Source of the DNA: Aurantimonas coralicida DSM 14790
Lineage (GTDB): Bacteria; Pseudomonadota; Alphaproteobacteria; Rhizobiales; Rhizobiaceae
Length of the DNA stretch: 64,000 nt
Assembly: GCF_000421645.1 (NCBI RefSeq)
Contig: NZ_ATXK01000013.1
Coordinates: forward strand, 41,354 to 105,353
Direction: 5' to 3'
Part shown: piece by piece, positions 56,133-64,000 of the stretch
Layout of the letters: the number at the start of each line of letters is the position of its first letter
Numbering within the stretch: the stretch's first letter is position 1
Notes under the pieces: model-generated
Database searches by the model: none
Told to the model about the DNA's origin: nothing
What the model saw: only the letters and a program-made list of their open reading frames with translations
Made by a program: the position numbers and the translations under genes

Positions 56133-58046
56133 TCAGCCGGCCGCGATCCTGTTGCGGCGCGCGATGGCCGTCGGGGCAGCGGCGACGACGAGCAGGGCAA
56201 GGCCGGCCATGTCGATCCAGATGTTGGTCGGGAACATCAAGAGGCCGCCGGCAACGAGGAAGATCCCACGGCGCAGCGGTGTGACCACGCCGCCGACCGG
56301 CTCGGTGCCCTGAAGCGCGATGGCGAAGAGCACGCAGCCAAGGGCGTAGAGCGCCGTCGTGTAGGCGATGTCGAGCGGCGTGCCTTCAAGGAGCAGCTGC
56401 GGGACATAGACGAAGCTGAACGGCATCAGCACCAGCGTGGCGCCGAATTTGAGGGCCGCGAAGCCGGTCTTCATTGGCGGCGCGTCGGCGATGGCGGCAC
56501 CGGCGAAGGCGGCGACGCAGACCGGCGGCGTGATGTTGGAGAGGCACGCTGCGTAGAACACTGCCAGATGCGCGGCCACCACAGGCACGCCGAGATTGAT
56601 CAAAGCGGGCGCAGCGACCACCGACAGGATGATGTAGGAGCCGGTGGTGCTCGACCCCATGCCGATGATGATCGAGACGACCGTCACGAGGCAGAGCGCG
56701 ACGAAGAGATTGCCGCCGGAAAAGTCGATCAGGACGGCGGAGAATTTCAGCCCGAGACCGGCCAGGACGATGCCGCCGATGATGATGCCGAGCGTGCCGA
56801 TGGCCGCACCCGCCGCCGCGTTGCTGCGGGCGCCGCCGACCATGGCCTGTGCGATGGCGGTCGGTCCCATGCGGGTGTCGCGGCGCAGCCAGGACAGGGC
56901 GGCGGCCGAGACGGTGCCCCAGAAGGCGCAGAAATCGGCCGAATAGCCGGAGAACAGCAGGCCGATCACGGCGATCAGCGGCACGAAGAACTGCCAGCCC
57001 TTGGCCAGCACCGAGCGCAGGCTGGGGATTTCTTCCGCCGGCAGGCCCTTCAGGTCGAGGCGGACGGCTTCCAGATCGACCATCGACAGGAGGAAGATGA
57101 AGAACACCACGGCCGGGATGACGTTCATCAGGGCGATGGTCAGGTAGCTGGTCTCGGTGAGGGTCGCGAGGATGAAGACGCCGGCGCCCATGACCGGCGG
57201 CATGAACTGGCCGCCGGTGGAGGAGATCGCCTCGATGGCGCCGGCATCATGGTTGCGGAAGCCGGTGCGCTTCATCAGCGGAATGGTGAAGGCGCCTGTG
57301 GTCACGACATTTGCGACGGAGGAGCCGGAGATGGAGCCGAACAGCGCGGAGGTCATGACCGCGATCTTGGCCGGGCCACCGCGCCAGCGGCCGGCCAGCG
57401 CCGTGCCGAGATCCATGAAGAAGGCGCCGGCGCCCGAGCGCTCGAGAAAGGCGCCGAAGATCATGAAGGGGAAGACGAAGGTGGCGAAGGTCGCGGTGAC
57501 GACGCCGAACAGCGCTTCCTGGGTGGAATAGGTGAATTCCAGGATGCGCTCGACCGACATGCCGGGATTGGCCAGGCGACCGGGCAGATATTCGCCGAAA
57601 TAGAGTTGGCCGAGAAAGACGATGGCGATGATCGAGATGATCGGGCCGAGCGCCCGGCGGCTGGTCTCCAGCATAACCCCGATGGCGATGGCGCCCATCA
57701 CCAGATCGGCGGTGTTGGGCGAGGAGACGCGGAACATCGCGTAGCTGACATACTGGTCGATCCAGTACCAGACGCTGGCGACGGTGGCGGCGACGAGAAC
57801 GAGGTCGACGATGCTCGGGCGGTGGGACGGCGAGCCGGCGCGTGCCGGATAGAGCAGGAACACCAGCACCGAGGTCAGCATCAGATAGATGCCGCGATTG
57901 GTCTGGGTCGAGACGAGGCCGAAGCCGGAGGTGTAGAGGTAGAAGCCGGTGAAGCCCAGCGCCACCAGATTGAAGGCGAGGGCGTAGAAACCGGTCAGGG
58001 ACCGGCGTGCGCCATCGACGCGCAACAGCCAGGATGCGTCCACCAT
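56133..58046 (-). CDS. Fused TRAP transporter permease (DctQM-type, TAXI system)
   Basis: A 637-residue, roughly 16-helix membrane protein joining a four-helix DctQ-like N-part and a DctM-like body ('SRRALGPIISIIAIVFLGQLYFG', 'MTSALFGSISGSSVANVVTTG', 'TGGQFMPPVMGAGVFIL', 'GMGSSTTGSYIILSV', 'SNITPPVCVAAFAG'). This fused form is the standard partner of TAXI-type binding proteins, and one is encoded just upstream. Full length for the family. Confidence 0.94.
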   Translation of the reverse strand: MVDASWLLRVDGARRSLTGFYALAFNLVALGFTGFYLYTSGFGLVSTQTNRGIYLMLTSVLVFLLYPARAGSPSHRPSIVDLVLVAATVASVWYWIDQYVSYAMFRVSSPNTADLVMGAIAIGVMLETSRRALGPIISIIAIVFLGQLYFGEYLPGRLANPGMSVERILEFTYSTQEALFGVVTATFATFVFPFMIFGAFLERSGAGAFFMDLGTALAGRWRGGPAKIAVMTSALFGSISGSSVANVVTTGAFTIPLMKRTGFRNHDAGAIEAISSTGGQFMPPVMGAGVFILATLTETSYLTIALMNVIPAVVFFIFLLSMVDLEAVRLDLKGLPAEEIPSLRSVLAKGWQFFVPLIAVIGLLFSGYSADFCAFWGTVSAAALSWLRRDTRMGPTAIAQAMVGGARSNAAAGAAIGTLGIIIGGIVLAGLGLKFSAVLIDFSGGNLFVALCLVTVVSIIIGMGSSTTGSYIILSVVAAPALINLGVPVVAAHLAVFYAACLSNITPPVCVAAFAGAAIADAPPMKTGFAALKFGATLVLMPFSFVYVPQLLLEGTPLDIAYTTALYALGCVLFAIALQGTEPVGGVVTPLRRGIFLVAGGLLMFPTNIWIDMAGLALLVVAAAPTAIARRNRIAAG

Positions 58047-58071
58047 CGTCTCGTCTTTTCGTGGTTGAAAG

Positions 58072-58105
58072 GCCCCCGCCTTCCGGTCAGCCGGAAAACG
58101 GGGGC
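58072..58105 (-). terminator. Intra-operon stem-loop after TAXI binding-protein gene
   Basis: GCCCCCG + TTCCGG paired with CCGGAA + CGGGGGC around a TCAG loop, with a symmetric CC/AA internal bulge, 30 bases past the binding-protein stop and before the permease gene. Confidence 0.55.
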
Positions 58106-58134
58106 GTCAGCAATGCGTTGACTGTGGCGGGTGG

Positions 58135-59094
58135 CTACTTCGCCGCGCCGCTCTCGGCGTAATAGGCGGCGGCGCCGGGATGCATCGGGGCGCCGAGCGC
58201 CTCGAAGTTCTCGACGTCGGGCTTCATCTGGGCCCAGGCCTTGTGGCCGTTGGCCAGCGCGTCCTGCCGGTCATAGGCCGAGGCCACCATCCGCTTGACC
58301 ACGTCTTCCGGCACGCTCTCATGGGCGACCCAGTAGACGGTGGTATAGGGCATGTCGGTCGCCGGAACGCCCTTGTAGGTCGTCTCCGGCATCGTGCCCG
58401 TATGGTAGAAGGGATAGGTCTCGCTGATCTTGGCGAGCTGGTCCTCCTCGTAGGGCAGCACCACCACGTTGCGCGTCTCGGCCAGCTCGGTGACGGCCGC
58501 GGCCGGCGAGGAGGACTGGCAGAAGGCGTCGATCTGGCCGTTGCCCAGCGCACGGCCGGCGTCGGCGAAGGTCATCATCTGCGGCTCGACCTGATCGAGG
58601 ATGCCGAGCGCCGTCAGGATGTTGGAGCAGTTGAAGACCGTGCCCGATCCCGGCGGTCCGAGCGCCACCTTCTTGCCGGCGAGATCGGCGATCGACGACA
58701 GGCCGCTGTCGGCGAGGGTGACGAAATAGGTCGGTCCCTCATAGGCCATGGCGACGCCCCGCAGCATGTCGCCCTTCTCTCCGTCCTTGAACGGGCCGGT
58801 CGGCTCCTGCGCCATGAAGACGTGGCTGCCATAGACGATGCCCATGTCGAGCTCACCCTTGATCAGCCGCTTGGCGTTCTCGGTGGAGCCGCCGGTGGTC
58901 ACCTGGGTGATGTTGACGTCCGGCAGGTCCTTGCCGAGCTCGGTGCCGGCGACGCCGACCATGTAGTACATGACGCCGCCCGGATTGGAGCCGCCCCAGG
59001 CGATGCTGGTCTGGTCCTGCGCCACGGCGCCGGTTGCGAGCGATGCGGCGGCGAGCCCTGCCGCGAGCGTGCAGGCGATTGTCCTGAGTGTCAT
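58135..59094 (-). CDS. TAXI family TRAP transporter substrate-binding protein
   Basis: A 319-residue TAXI receptor with signal MTLRTIACTLAAGLAAASLATGAVA. 'IAWGGSNPGGVMYYMVGVAGTEL', 'TTGGSTENAKRLIKGELDMGIVYG' and 'KKVALGPPGSGTVFNCSNIL' are family hallmarks. The ATG at 59094 follows GGGAGGAAGACAGG; a longer frame to 59172 overlaps the FAH gene and is rejected. Confidence 0.93.
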   Translation of the reverse strand: MTLRTIACTLAAGLAAASLATGAVAQDQTSIAWGGSNPGGVMYYMVGVAGTELGKDLPDVNITQVTTGGSTENAKRLIKGELDMGIVYGSHVFMAQEPTGPFKDGEKGDMLRGVAMAYEGPTYFVTLADSGLSSIADLAGKKVALGPPGSGTVFNCSNILTALGILDQVEPQMMTFADAGRALGNGQIDAFCQSSSPAAAVTELAETRNVVVLPYEEDQLAKISETYPFYHTGTMPETTYKGVPATDMPYTTVYWVAHESVPEDVVKRMVASAYDRQDALANGHKAWAQMKPDVENFEALGAPMHPGAAAYYAESGAAK

Positions 59095-59119
59095 CCTGTC
59101 TTCCTCCCCATTGTTGTCG

Positions 59120-60001
59120 TTACTGGCGGACGGGATTCTCCAAGGTCCCGAGCCCGTCGATCGTGACCGCAACGCGGTCGCCGTCGGCGAGATAGCGCGG
59201 CGGGTCGAAGCCGATGCCGACGCCGGCGGGCGTGCCGGTGGCGATGATGTCGCCCGGCAGCAGCGTCATGGTGGCCGTCATCGTCTCGATCAGCGTCGGA
59301 ATGTCGAAGATCAGATCGGCGACGCTGGCCTTCTGGCGGGTCTCGCCATTGACCGTGGTGGTGACGGTCAGCCTGGTGACGTCCGGCACCTCGTCGGCGG
59401 TGACCAGCACCGGGCCCATCGGCGCGAAGGTGTCGATGCCCTTGCCGATCACCCACTGGCTGTGATGGCGCTGCAGCTCGCGCGAGGTGACGTCGTTGAT
59501 GACGACATAGCCGAAGACATAGTCCATGGCGTCGGCCTTGGAGACGCCGAAGGCGCGCTTGCCGATGACCACGCCGAGCTCGCCCTCGTAATCGACGGTG
59601 CGGGTGCGATCGAGGCCGGCCTCGATGGTCGCGCCGGGTCCGATGATCGCCGACAGCGACTTGGTGAAGATGACGGGCGCGACCGGGATGGCCTGCTTGC
59701 CGCCGGAATCGAAGCCGCTGTTGTGAAACTCGGAGGCATGCTCGCGGTAGTTCTTGCCGACGCAGAAGATGTCGCGGCGCGTCTCCGGCAGCGGCGCGAG
59801 AATGGTCACGTCGGACTGCGAGAGGCGCTCGGCGCCATTGGCCGCCTTGGTCTTCCACGCATCCAGCAGCTCCGCGTCGCCCTCGGCGATGCGCCGCACC
59901 GCAAGGCGGGCCGCCGCGCCGGTCTCGCAGACCACGATCTCGTTCCCATCCAGCAGGCCGGCGCCCGGAACACCGTCCCGTTCGAATGTCAGCAGCTTCA
60001 T
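59120..60001 (-). CDS. Fumarylacetoacetate hydrolase family protein
   Basis: A 293-residue FAH-family enzyme. Metal ligands are in 'VDYEGELGVVIGKRAF' (E-x-E) and the following 'VINDVTSRELQ' aspartate; 'PLGPVLVT'-type loop appears as 'APMGPVLVTADEVPD'. Members include acylpyruvases, hydratases and decarboxylases of 2-oxo acids. The ATG at 60001 (MKLLTFERDG) lies 17 bases from the palindromic operator. First gene of the TAXI operon, so it probably processes the imported acid. Confidence 0.92.
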   Translation of the reverse strand: MKLLTFERDGVPGAGLLDGNEIVVCETGAAARLAVRRIAEGDAELLDAWKTKAANGAERLSQSDVTILAPLPETRRDIFCVGKNYREHASEFHNSGFDSGGKQAIPVAPVIFTKSLSAIIGPGATIEAGLDRTRTVDYEGELGVVIGKRAFGVSKADAMDYVFGYVVINDVTSRELQRHHSQWVIGKGIDTFAPMGPVLVTADEVPDVTRLTVTTTVNGETRQKASVADLIFDIPTLIETMTATMTLLPGDIIATGTPAGVGIGFDPPRYLADGDRVAVTIDGLGTLENPVRQ

Positions 60002-60017
60002 TTCCGCGATGCTTCCT

Positions 60018-60035
60018 TGTTTTATCGATAAAACA
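60018..60035. promoter_or_regulatory. Perfect 18-bp palindrome, operator of GntR-FCD regulator
   Basis: TGTTTTATCGATAAAACA is a complete 18-bp palindrome in the 148-base divergent region between the FAH/TAXI operon and the GntR-FCD gene. It is directly upstream of the FAH ribosome site, so binding should block transcription of that operon. Confidence 0.65.
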
Positions 60036-60149
60036 TGCAAACATATGGAAAGTGACGGGTCAAGCGGCGTTGTGCCGGGAGCCCGCGGATTGCCAAGTCG
60101 GCGCAGAGCCGGCATGCGGGGCGCCAGCGAAGGAAAGGCTGCCACACTC

Positions 60150-60851
60150 ATGGATCTGGACGTGTCGACGCGCCCCCTGAAACCGGACACCGGCATGACG
60201 CTGACCGACGCGGCCTACCGGCAGCTGCGAACCGACATCATCGCCGGGGTGCGGGCGCCGACGGAGCGGCTGCGGATCGAGCGGCTGAGCCGGATCTACG
60301 AAGTCGGGCCGACGCCGTTGCGCGAGGCGCTGCAGCGGCTGGCGGCCGACGGGCTGGTCATCGCCACCGGCAATCGCGGCTTCGCGGTGGCGCCGCTCGA
60401 TGCCGACGAATTCGAGGATCTCAATACCGCCCGGACCGCCATCGAGCTGCAGATGCTGCGGATGGCGATCGAGAAGGGCGACGCGATGTGGGAATCAGGC
60501 GTCGTCGCCGCGGCCTACCGGCTGGGCAAGCTGGACGACCGGATCATGTCCGACGATCACGAGACCCTGTCGGAATGGGAGACCGCCAACCGGGACTTCC
60601 ACTACGCCACGGTGTCGGCCTGCGGGTCGAAATGGCTGCTGCATGTGCGCAGCCTCCTGCACGACCAGTGCGAGCGTTACCGCCGGGCCTCGGTCGACCT
60701 GAAGCGCCACGAGCGCGATCTGGCCGAGGAACATCGGCAGATCGCCGCGGCGGTTCTGGAACGCGATGCCGACCGGGCCAGCGATCTGGTGGCGGCGCAT
60801 TTCGAGCGCACGACGCGGTTCCTGGTGCAGGTGCTCGGCGCGCGGGCATGA
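60150..60851 (+). CDS. GntR family regulator with FCD domain (second)
   Basis: A 233-residue FadR-type regulator: HTH region ('LRIERLSRIYEVGPTPLREALQRLAADG') and FCD effector domain with 'NRDFHYATVSACGSKWLL' and 'EEHRQIAAAVLERDADRA'. The ATG at 60150 follows GAAGGAAAGG; the longer open frame back to 59754 overlaps FAH and the operator and is rejected. Divergent from the FAH/TAXI operon and presumably its repressor, sensing the imported acid. Confidence 0.92.
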   Translation: MDLDVSTRPLKPDTGMTLTDAAYRQLRTDIIAGVRAPTERLRIERLSRIYEVGPTPLREALQRLAADGLVIATGNRGFAVAPLDADEFEDLNTARTAIELQMLRMAIEKGDAMWESGVVAAAYRLGKLDDRIMSDDHETLSEWETANRDFHYATVSACGSKWLLHVRSLLHDQCERYRRASVDLKRHERDLAEEHRQIAAAVLERDADRASDLVAAHFERTTRFLVQVLGARA

Positions 60852-60852
60852 T

Positions 60853-60868
60853 CCTGCCGCGGGGCAGG
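60853..60868. terminator. Short convergent stem-loop
   Basis: CCTGCC-GCGG-GGCAGG (6-bp stem) directly after the GntR stop, in the 68-base gap between convergent genes. Confidence 0.4.
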
Positions 60869-60919
60869 GCGGTATGGACTTGCGGCGACAGCCAGCGCGC
60901 GGCCTTGGCCCCTTAGACC

Positions 60920-61618
60920 TCAGCCCTTCGGCGCGAAGCGCTGGATGATGGCGTCAGCGATCGCGCCGAGATCGGCAGCGACGATGTCGGGCCTTGGTGT
61001 TTCGGGCGCGTGCAGCACGGCGTTGCCGGGCCGGGTGACGAGCGCGCCGTAACAGCCGGCAGCCTGCGCGCCGATCGTATCCCAGACATGACAGGCGACG
61101 AGGCAGAGATCGCCGGTGGCAACGCCATGCGCCTCGGCGACGAGGCGATAGGTCTCGGGCGCCGGCTTGAACCGGCCGACGCTGTCGACGCTGTGGGATG
61201 CCTCGAAGAACTCTGCGATGCCAGCCTTGTCCAGCGGGGTCGGCGCGGCCGACGGCGGCGAATTGGTCAGGGTGACGAGGCGAAAGCCGGCGTCGCGCAG
61301 CTTCGCCAGCGCCGGGGCGACGTCGGGATGGGCCGGCATGCTGCCGATCCGCCGGCGCAGTTCGGCGACATCGTCATCGCCGACGGCGACATTCCGGGTC
61401 TCCCCGACCATGCGGATGACGCCCGCTGCGATTTCCCCGAAGGGCGTGTAGCGGCCCGACAGGGTCAGCGTCTGGGAATAGAGAACGAGCTGGGCGAACC
61501 ATTCACGCATCACCGCCGCATCGCCGAAGACCCGTTCGAACAACGGCTCCAGCGTGGTGATGTCGAGCAGCGTCTCGTTGACGTCGAAGACGATGATCGG
61601 CGGAACCCGGCTGATCAT
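60920..61618 (-). CDS. Haloacid dehalogenase type II
   Basis: A 232-residue HAD-superfamily protein. Nucleophile D12 is in 'VFDVNETLLD', motif II is 'TLTNSPPSAA' (S120 region) and the lysine is K151 in 'VGRFKPAPETY'. This is the L-2-haloacid dehalogenase subfamily layout (hydrolysis of 2-haloalkanoic acids to D-2-hydroxyacids), although many members act on other substrates. Stands alone, convergent to the GntR gene. Confidence 0.9.
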   Translation of the reverse strand: MISRVPPIIVFDVNETLLDITTLEPLFERVFGDAAVMREWFAQLVLYSQTLTLSGRYTPFGEIAAGVIRMVGETRNVAVGDDDVAELRRRIGSMPAHPDVAPALAKLRDAGFRLVTLTNSPPSAAPTPLDKAGIAEFFEASHSVDSVGRFKPAPETYRLVAEAHGVATGDLCLVACHVWDTIGAQAAGCYGALVTRPGNAVLHAPETPRPDIVAADLGAIADAIIQRFAPKG

Positions 61619-61742
61619 GGCGAAACGCTCCCTGGTCGGCGCCGATCCTCACCGGATCGGCATCCCTTCTAGATGGGCGCTCCCTTGCAACATCCAGCCC
61701 GGCACCTGATCTGCGTCACAACCGGACACAAGGATTGCGATC

Positions 61743-61880
61743 ATGATGCAGGACAATGAAATGATGATGGATTCCGGCCCGATGGGCTGGATGATGGGCG
61801 GCATGGGGATCGGCGCGGTGCTGGTGCTCGCCGTCCTGGTGCTGGGGGTCTTCGCCCTCGTCAAATATCTGCGGAGCTGA
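61743..61880 (+). CDS. Met-rich single-pass micro-membrane protein (45 residues)
   Basis: ATG at 61743 to TGA at 61880, 45 residues: MMQDNEMMMDSGPMGWMMGG, then one hydrophobic helix rich in V/L/A, then a basic end KYLRS. Nine of the first 21 residues are methionine. A ribosome site AAGGA sits 8 bases upstream of the start. It has a transmembrane-positive-tail layout like other tiny bacterial membrane proteins; Met-rich termini can bind Cu(I) but no copper gene is nearby. Too short for standard gene calling. Followed by a convergent hairpin. Confidence 0.6.
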   Translation: MMQDNEMMMDSGPMGWMMGGMGIGAVLVLAVLVLGVFALVKYLRS

Positions 61881-61906
61881 CGACGCCGGCACGCAGCTGC
61901 GGCCGA

Positions 61907-61943
61907 CCTGATCGGGCGTCCGACGCGGGATCGCCCGGTCAGG
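61907..61943. terminator. Convergent stem-loop overlapping GGDEF-EAL stop
   Basis: 12-bp stem CCTGATCGGGCG / CGCCCGGTCAGG (one wobble pair) with a 13-base loop between the small membrane-protein gene and the GGDEF-EAL gene; it includes the latter's stop codon. Confidence 0.5.
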
Positions 61944-63480
61944 CCGCCTCGGTCGCGCGGATCCTGACGGGGCCGCCGCGATCCAGCATCGCCTGGATGT
62001 CGGACCATGGCTGGGGCCGGGCGAAGTAATAGCCCTGCAAGAGCTTGCAGCCGGCGGTGCTGGCCAGCAGCATCTGTTCGGCGGTCTCCACGCCTTCCGC
62101 GACGATGGCGAGCCCCATGGCGTTGGCGACGCTGGCAAGGGCGGTGATGAGCACGTTGTCGGCCTCGCTGTCCCCCAGCTTGACCACGAAGCTGCGGTCG
62201 ATCTTGATCGAATCGATCGGGAAGGCGCGGAGGTACGAAAAGCCGCTGTAGCCGGTGCCGAAATCGTCGAGCGAAATGCGCAGGCCGAGGGCGCGCAGCG
62301 CGGCGAGACGGCGAATGACGCCGTCATTGGCGTTCATGGCGACGGATTCGGTGATCTCGATGACGATGCGCCTTGCCGGCATGCCGGTTTCGGCCAGCAC
62401 GCGTTCGACCATCGTCACGACGTCGTCGCGCTTGAGCTGGCTGGCGGAGAAATTGACGCCGATGGACAATCGGTCCGTTTCGGCGCCATCCCGGCAGGCG
62501 CGGCGGAACACCCATTCGCCGAGCAGGTCGATGAGCAGCGATTGTTCGGCAATGGGGATGAAGTCCACCGGCGGAATGATACCACGCGACGGATGGCGCC
62601 AGCGCACCAGCGCCTCGCAGCCATGCAGCTTGCCCTCGGCGGTGACGATCGGCTGATAGGCGAGTTCCAGCTCGTTCAAAAGGATCGCGGCGCGCAGCTC
62701 GCGCTCGATATAGCGGGTGTGCTTCTGGTCCCGGAGCATCTCGTTTTCGAACAGGGTCGCCTGGGCACGGCCGTTCCGCTTGCTCTGGTAGAGCGCGAGG
62801 TCGGCATATTGCATCAGCTCGTCGAACAGGGCGGTGTCGCCCGGGCCGAAGGCGATGCCGATCGAGGCCGACAGGTTCAGCGGTCGGCCGGCGTGATAGG
62901 CGGTGTGGTCGAGCGCGATCAGGAAGCTCTCGGCCAGCCGGGTGGCCGCTTCGGGCGAGGCGCATTCGGTCAGCAGCGCAAATTCGTCGCCGCCGACCCG
63001 GCCGATGAGGCTGCCGGGGAAGACGCGTCGGGCGACCGTCGCCAGATGACGCAAGGCGGCATCGCCCATGTCGTGTCCGTAGGCGTCGTTGATCTGCTTG
63101 AGATAATCCATGTCGACGAGGAGGAGCGCGTAGCCGCCGGATGGGGGCGCGATCTTGAGCTGCGCTCCGCAACGGATGATGAAAACCCGGCGGGTCAGTG
63201 TCCTGGTGACGCCGTCGCGCTCGTGGATCAGCGCATTCTGGCGGTCCGTGGCGTCCTTCTGGCGAACCAGTTCGGTCTCGAGGCGATGCTGCCGGCATGC
63301 CCAGAACAGGGCGATGACGGCGACCGCGGTCGTCGCGGCGAGGATCCGGGTATGCCAGAGATCCTCGCTGCCGGCGCCGGTGAGCCCCAGAACGGACAGG
63401 CCGATGATGGCGAGAAGCCAACCCACCATCGAATAATGGCTGATCCGCATCATGGCGCGAGGGTCGCGAAAACCGGACAA
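61939..63480 (-). CDS. Membrane GGDEF-EAL cyclic-di-GMP protein
   Basis: A 513-residue protein. Two N-terminal membrane segments (about 18-36 and 45-62) with a short periplasmic loop, a linker, then GGDEF (intact 163-167, RVGGDEFALL) and EAL (E289-A-L in CEALVRW, with 'ITESVAMN', 'LDDFGTGYSGFSYL' and 'IKIDRSFV' motifs). Both domains look catalytically competent. The inhibitory I-site (RxxD five residues before GGDEF) is absent (FPGS). Start is TTG at 63480 with AGGGTAATGAA upstream; the ATG pair at 63450-63453 is an alternative. No known sensor domain. Confidence 0.92.
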   Translation of the reverse strand: MSGFRDPRAMMRISHYSMVGWLLAIIGLSVLGLTGAGSEDLWHTRILAATTAVAVIALFWACRQHRLETELVRQKDATDRQNALIHERDGVTRTLTRRVFIIRCGAQLKIAPPSGGYALLLVDMDYLKQINDAYGHDMGDAALRHLATVARRVFPGSLIGRVGGDEFALLTECASPEAATRLAESFLIALDHTAYHAGRPLNLSASIGIAFGPGDTALFDELMQYADLALYQSKRNGRAQATLFENEMLRDQKHTRYIERELRAAILLNELELAYQPIVTAEGKLHGCEALVRWRHPSRGIIPPVDFIPIAEQSLLIDLLGEWVFRRACRDGAETDRLSIGVNFSASQLKRDDVVTMVERVLAETGMPARRIVIEITESVAMNANDGVIRRLAALRALGLRISLDDFGTGYSGFSYLRAFPIDSIKIDRSFVVKLGDSEADNVLITALASVANAMGLAIVAEGVETAEQMLLASTAGCKLLQGYYFARPQPWSDIQAMLDRGGPVRIRATEAA

Positions 63481-63668
63481 TTCATTACCCTGACAGTTGC
63501 ATTTGCGACTTTGTGCAGGACGAACTCATAAGACCGGGTAAACAGTTTGTGATGACCTCATGACAGTTCACGTTCGGTGAATCGTTCCTTATCGGCCCGC
63601 CCTGTCTGCCGGACGTCCGTCGCGCGGTTTCTACCGGCGGCCGCCGCGCAACCGTTGGTTCTTCAGGC

Positions 63669-64000
63669 TAGAGCGTCCGGTAATAAGTGTGAATCGGATG
63701 GTTCCGCTTGGCCGCGTATTCTGATTCCTTGCGTGCGGGAGGATACGCACCATGGGAAGATCGGTTTCATCGGACTTGCGGCTTCGGATAGTTCGTGGTG
63801 TTGCGGCTGGCGAGACGCGGCGTGCGGCGGCGGCGCGGCTTCAGGTTGCGCCATCGACCGCGGTGAGAGTTCAGGCCCGTTACGCCCGCACGGGTTCCGT
63901 GGAGCCGGCCAAACAGGGTCGTCCTGCTGGATCTGGCAAGCTCGGGCCGCATCGGCTCGCCATCGTCGAGAAGGTGAAGGCCAGACCCGACATCACCATG
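63669..64000 (+). mobile_element. IS630-like insertion sequence, left part
   Basis: A TA at 63669-63670 followed by GAGCGTCCGGTAATAAGTGT is a plausible left terminal repeat with the TA target used by IS630/Tc1 elements, 81 bases before the transposase start. The right end lies beyond the window, so the boundary is not proved. Confidence 0.5.
63752..64000 (+). CDS. IS630 family transposase, N-terminal part (partial)
   Basis: ATG at 63752 after a GGGAGGAT ribosome site; open to the end of the window (83 codons). The sequence begins MGRSVSSDLRLRIVRGVAAG, continues ETRRAAAARLQVAPSTAVR (an HTH) and 'GRPAGSGKLGPHRLAIVEKV', typical of the N-terminal HTH domains of IS630 transposases. No DDE residues are in view because the gene is cut by the window. 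Confidence 0.8.
   Translation, partial: MGRSVSSDLRLRIVRGVAAGETRRAAAARLQVAPSTAVRVQARYARTGSVEPAKQGRPAGSGKLGPHRLAIVEKVKARPDITM

Overview
The window is 64 kb of high-GC DNA (codon third positions almost all G/C) from an alphaproteobacterium, most likely of the Hyphomicrobiales. The evidence is the dense set of solute-binding-protein-dependent importers (ABC, TRAP, TAXI), FCD-type GntR regulators, CaiB/BaiF CoA-transferases, a UrtABCDE-like set joined to FmdA/FmdB, and many GTG/TTG starts. No rRNA, tRNA, CRISPR array or phage is visible. The genus cannot be read from the sequence.

Layout. 0-9.5 kb: acyl-CoA/hydroxyacid metabolism (end of an enoyl-CoA hydratase gene, two CaiB/BaiF CoA-transferases, two D-2-hydroxyacid dehydrogenases, an Ldh2-type dehydrogenase, a class II aldolase/adducin protein, a DMT carrier, GntR-UTRA and LysR regulators). 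9.8-14.2 kb: a ribose-type ABC importer. 14.5-16.4 kb: an SDR plus an orphan TRAP binding protein. 16.5-21.8 kb: a glutaredoxin-MauE-like membrane protein, a LuxR-type response regulator, and a large hybrid histidine kinase whose sensor is a whole NCS1-like permease followed by a nine-cysteine segment. 22-28.7 kb: divergent urea/short-chain-amide ABC importer with FmdA amidase and FmdB zinc ribbon. 28.7-36.1 kb: GntR(FCD)-controlled DctPQM TRAP importer with aldehyde dehydrogenase, isocitrate/isopropylmalate-type dehydrogenase and beta-hydroxyacid dehydrogenase. 36.1-40.5 kb: NitT/TauT-type ABC importer plus amidase behind a strong promoter and a structured leader. 40.5-46.3 kb: Tat-exported SMP-30 lactonase divergent from a CUT1-type sugar ABC importer. 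46.5-52.1 kb: HPII-type catalase overlapping a four-gene glycosyltransferase / acyl-CoA-dehydrogenase-like / PIG-L deacetylase / NodS-like methyltransferase cluster. 52.1-54.4 kb: cystine-type ABC importer. 54.6-60.9 kb: FAH-family hydrolase, TAXI-TRAP importer and SAF-domain dehydrogenase, divergent from a GntR(FCD) regulator with a perfect palindrome between them. 60.9-64 kb: type II haloacid dehalogenase, a 45-residue Met-rich membrane protein, a GGDEF-EAL protein and the left end of an IS630-like element.

Most modules share one design: an importer, one to three soluble enzymes and a local regulator. Five complete ABC importers, two complete TRAP importers and an orphan TRAP binding protein lie in 64 kb, which suggests a scavenger of small organic acids, amides, sugars and sulfur compounds. 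Strong stem-loops recur just after the solute-binding-protein gene in six transport operons, probably setting the binding-protein to permease ratio.

The most unusual items are the transporter-fused histidine kinase beside the amide operon, the GT2/ACAD/PIG-L/NodS-like cluster, and a structured RNA-like locus at 40.2-40.45 kb. All functions are inferred from sequence patterns only; no database search was run.
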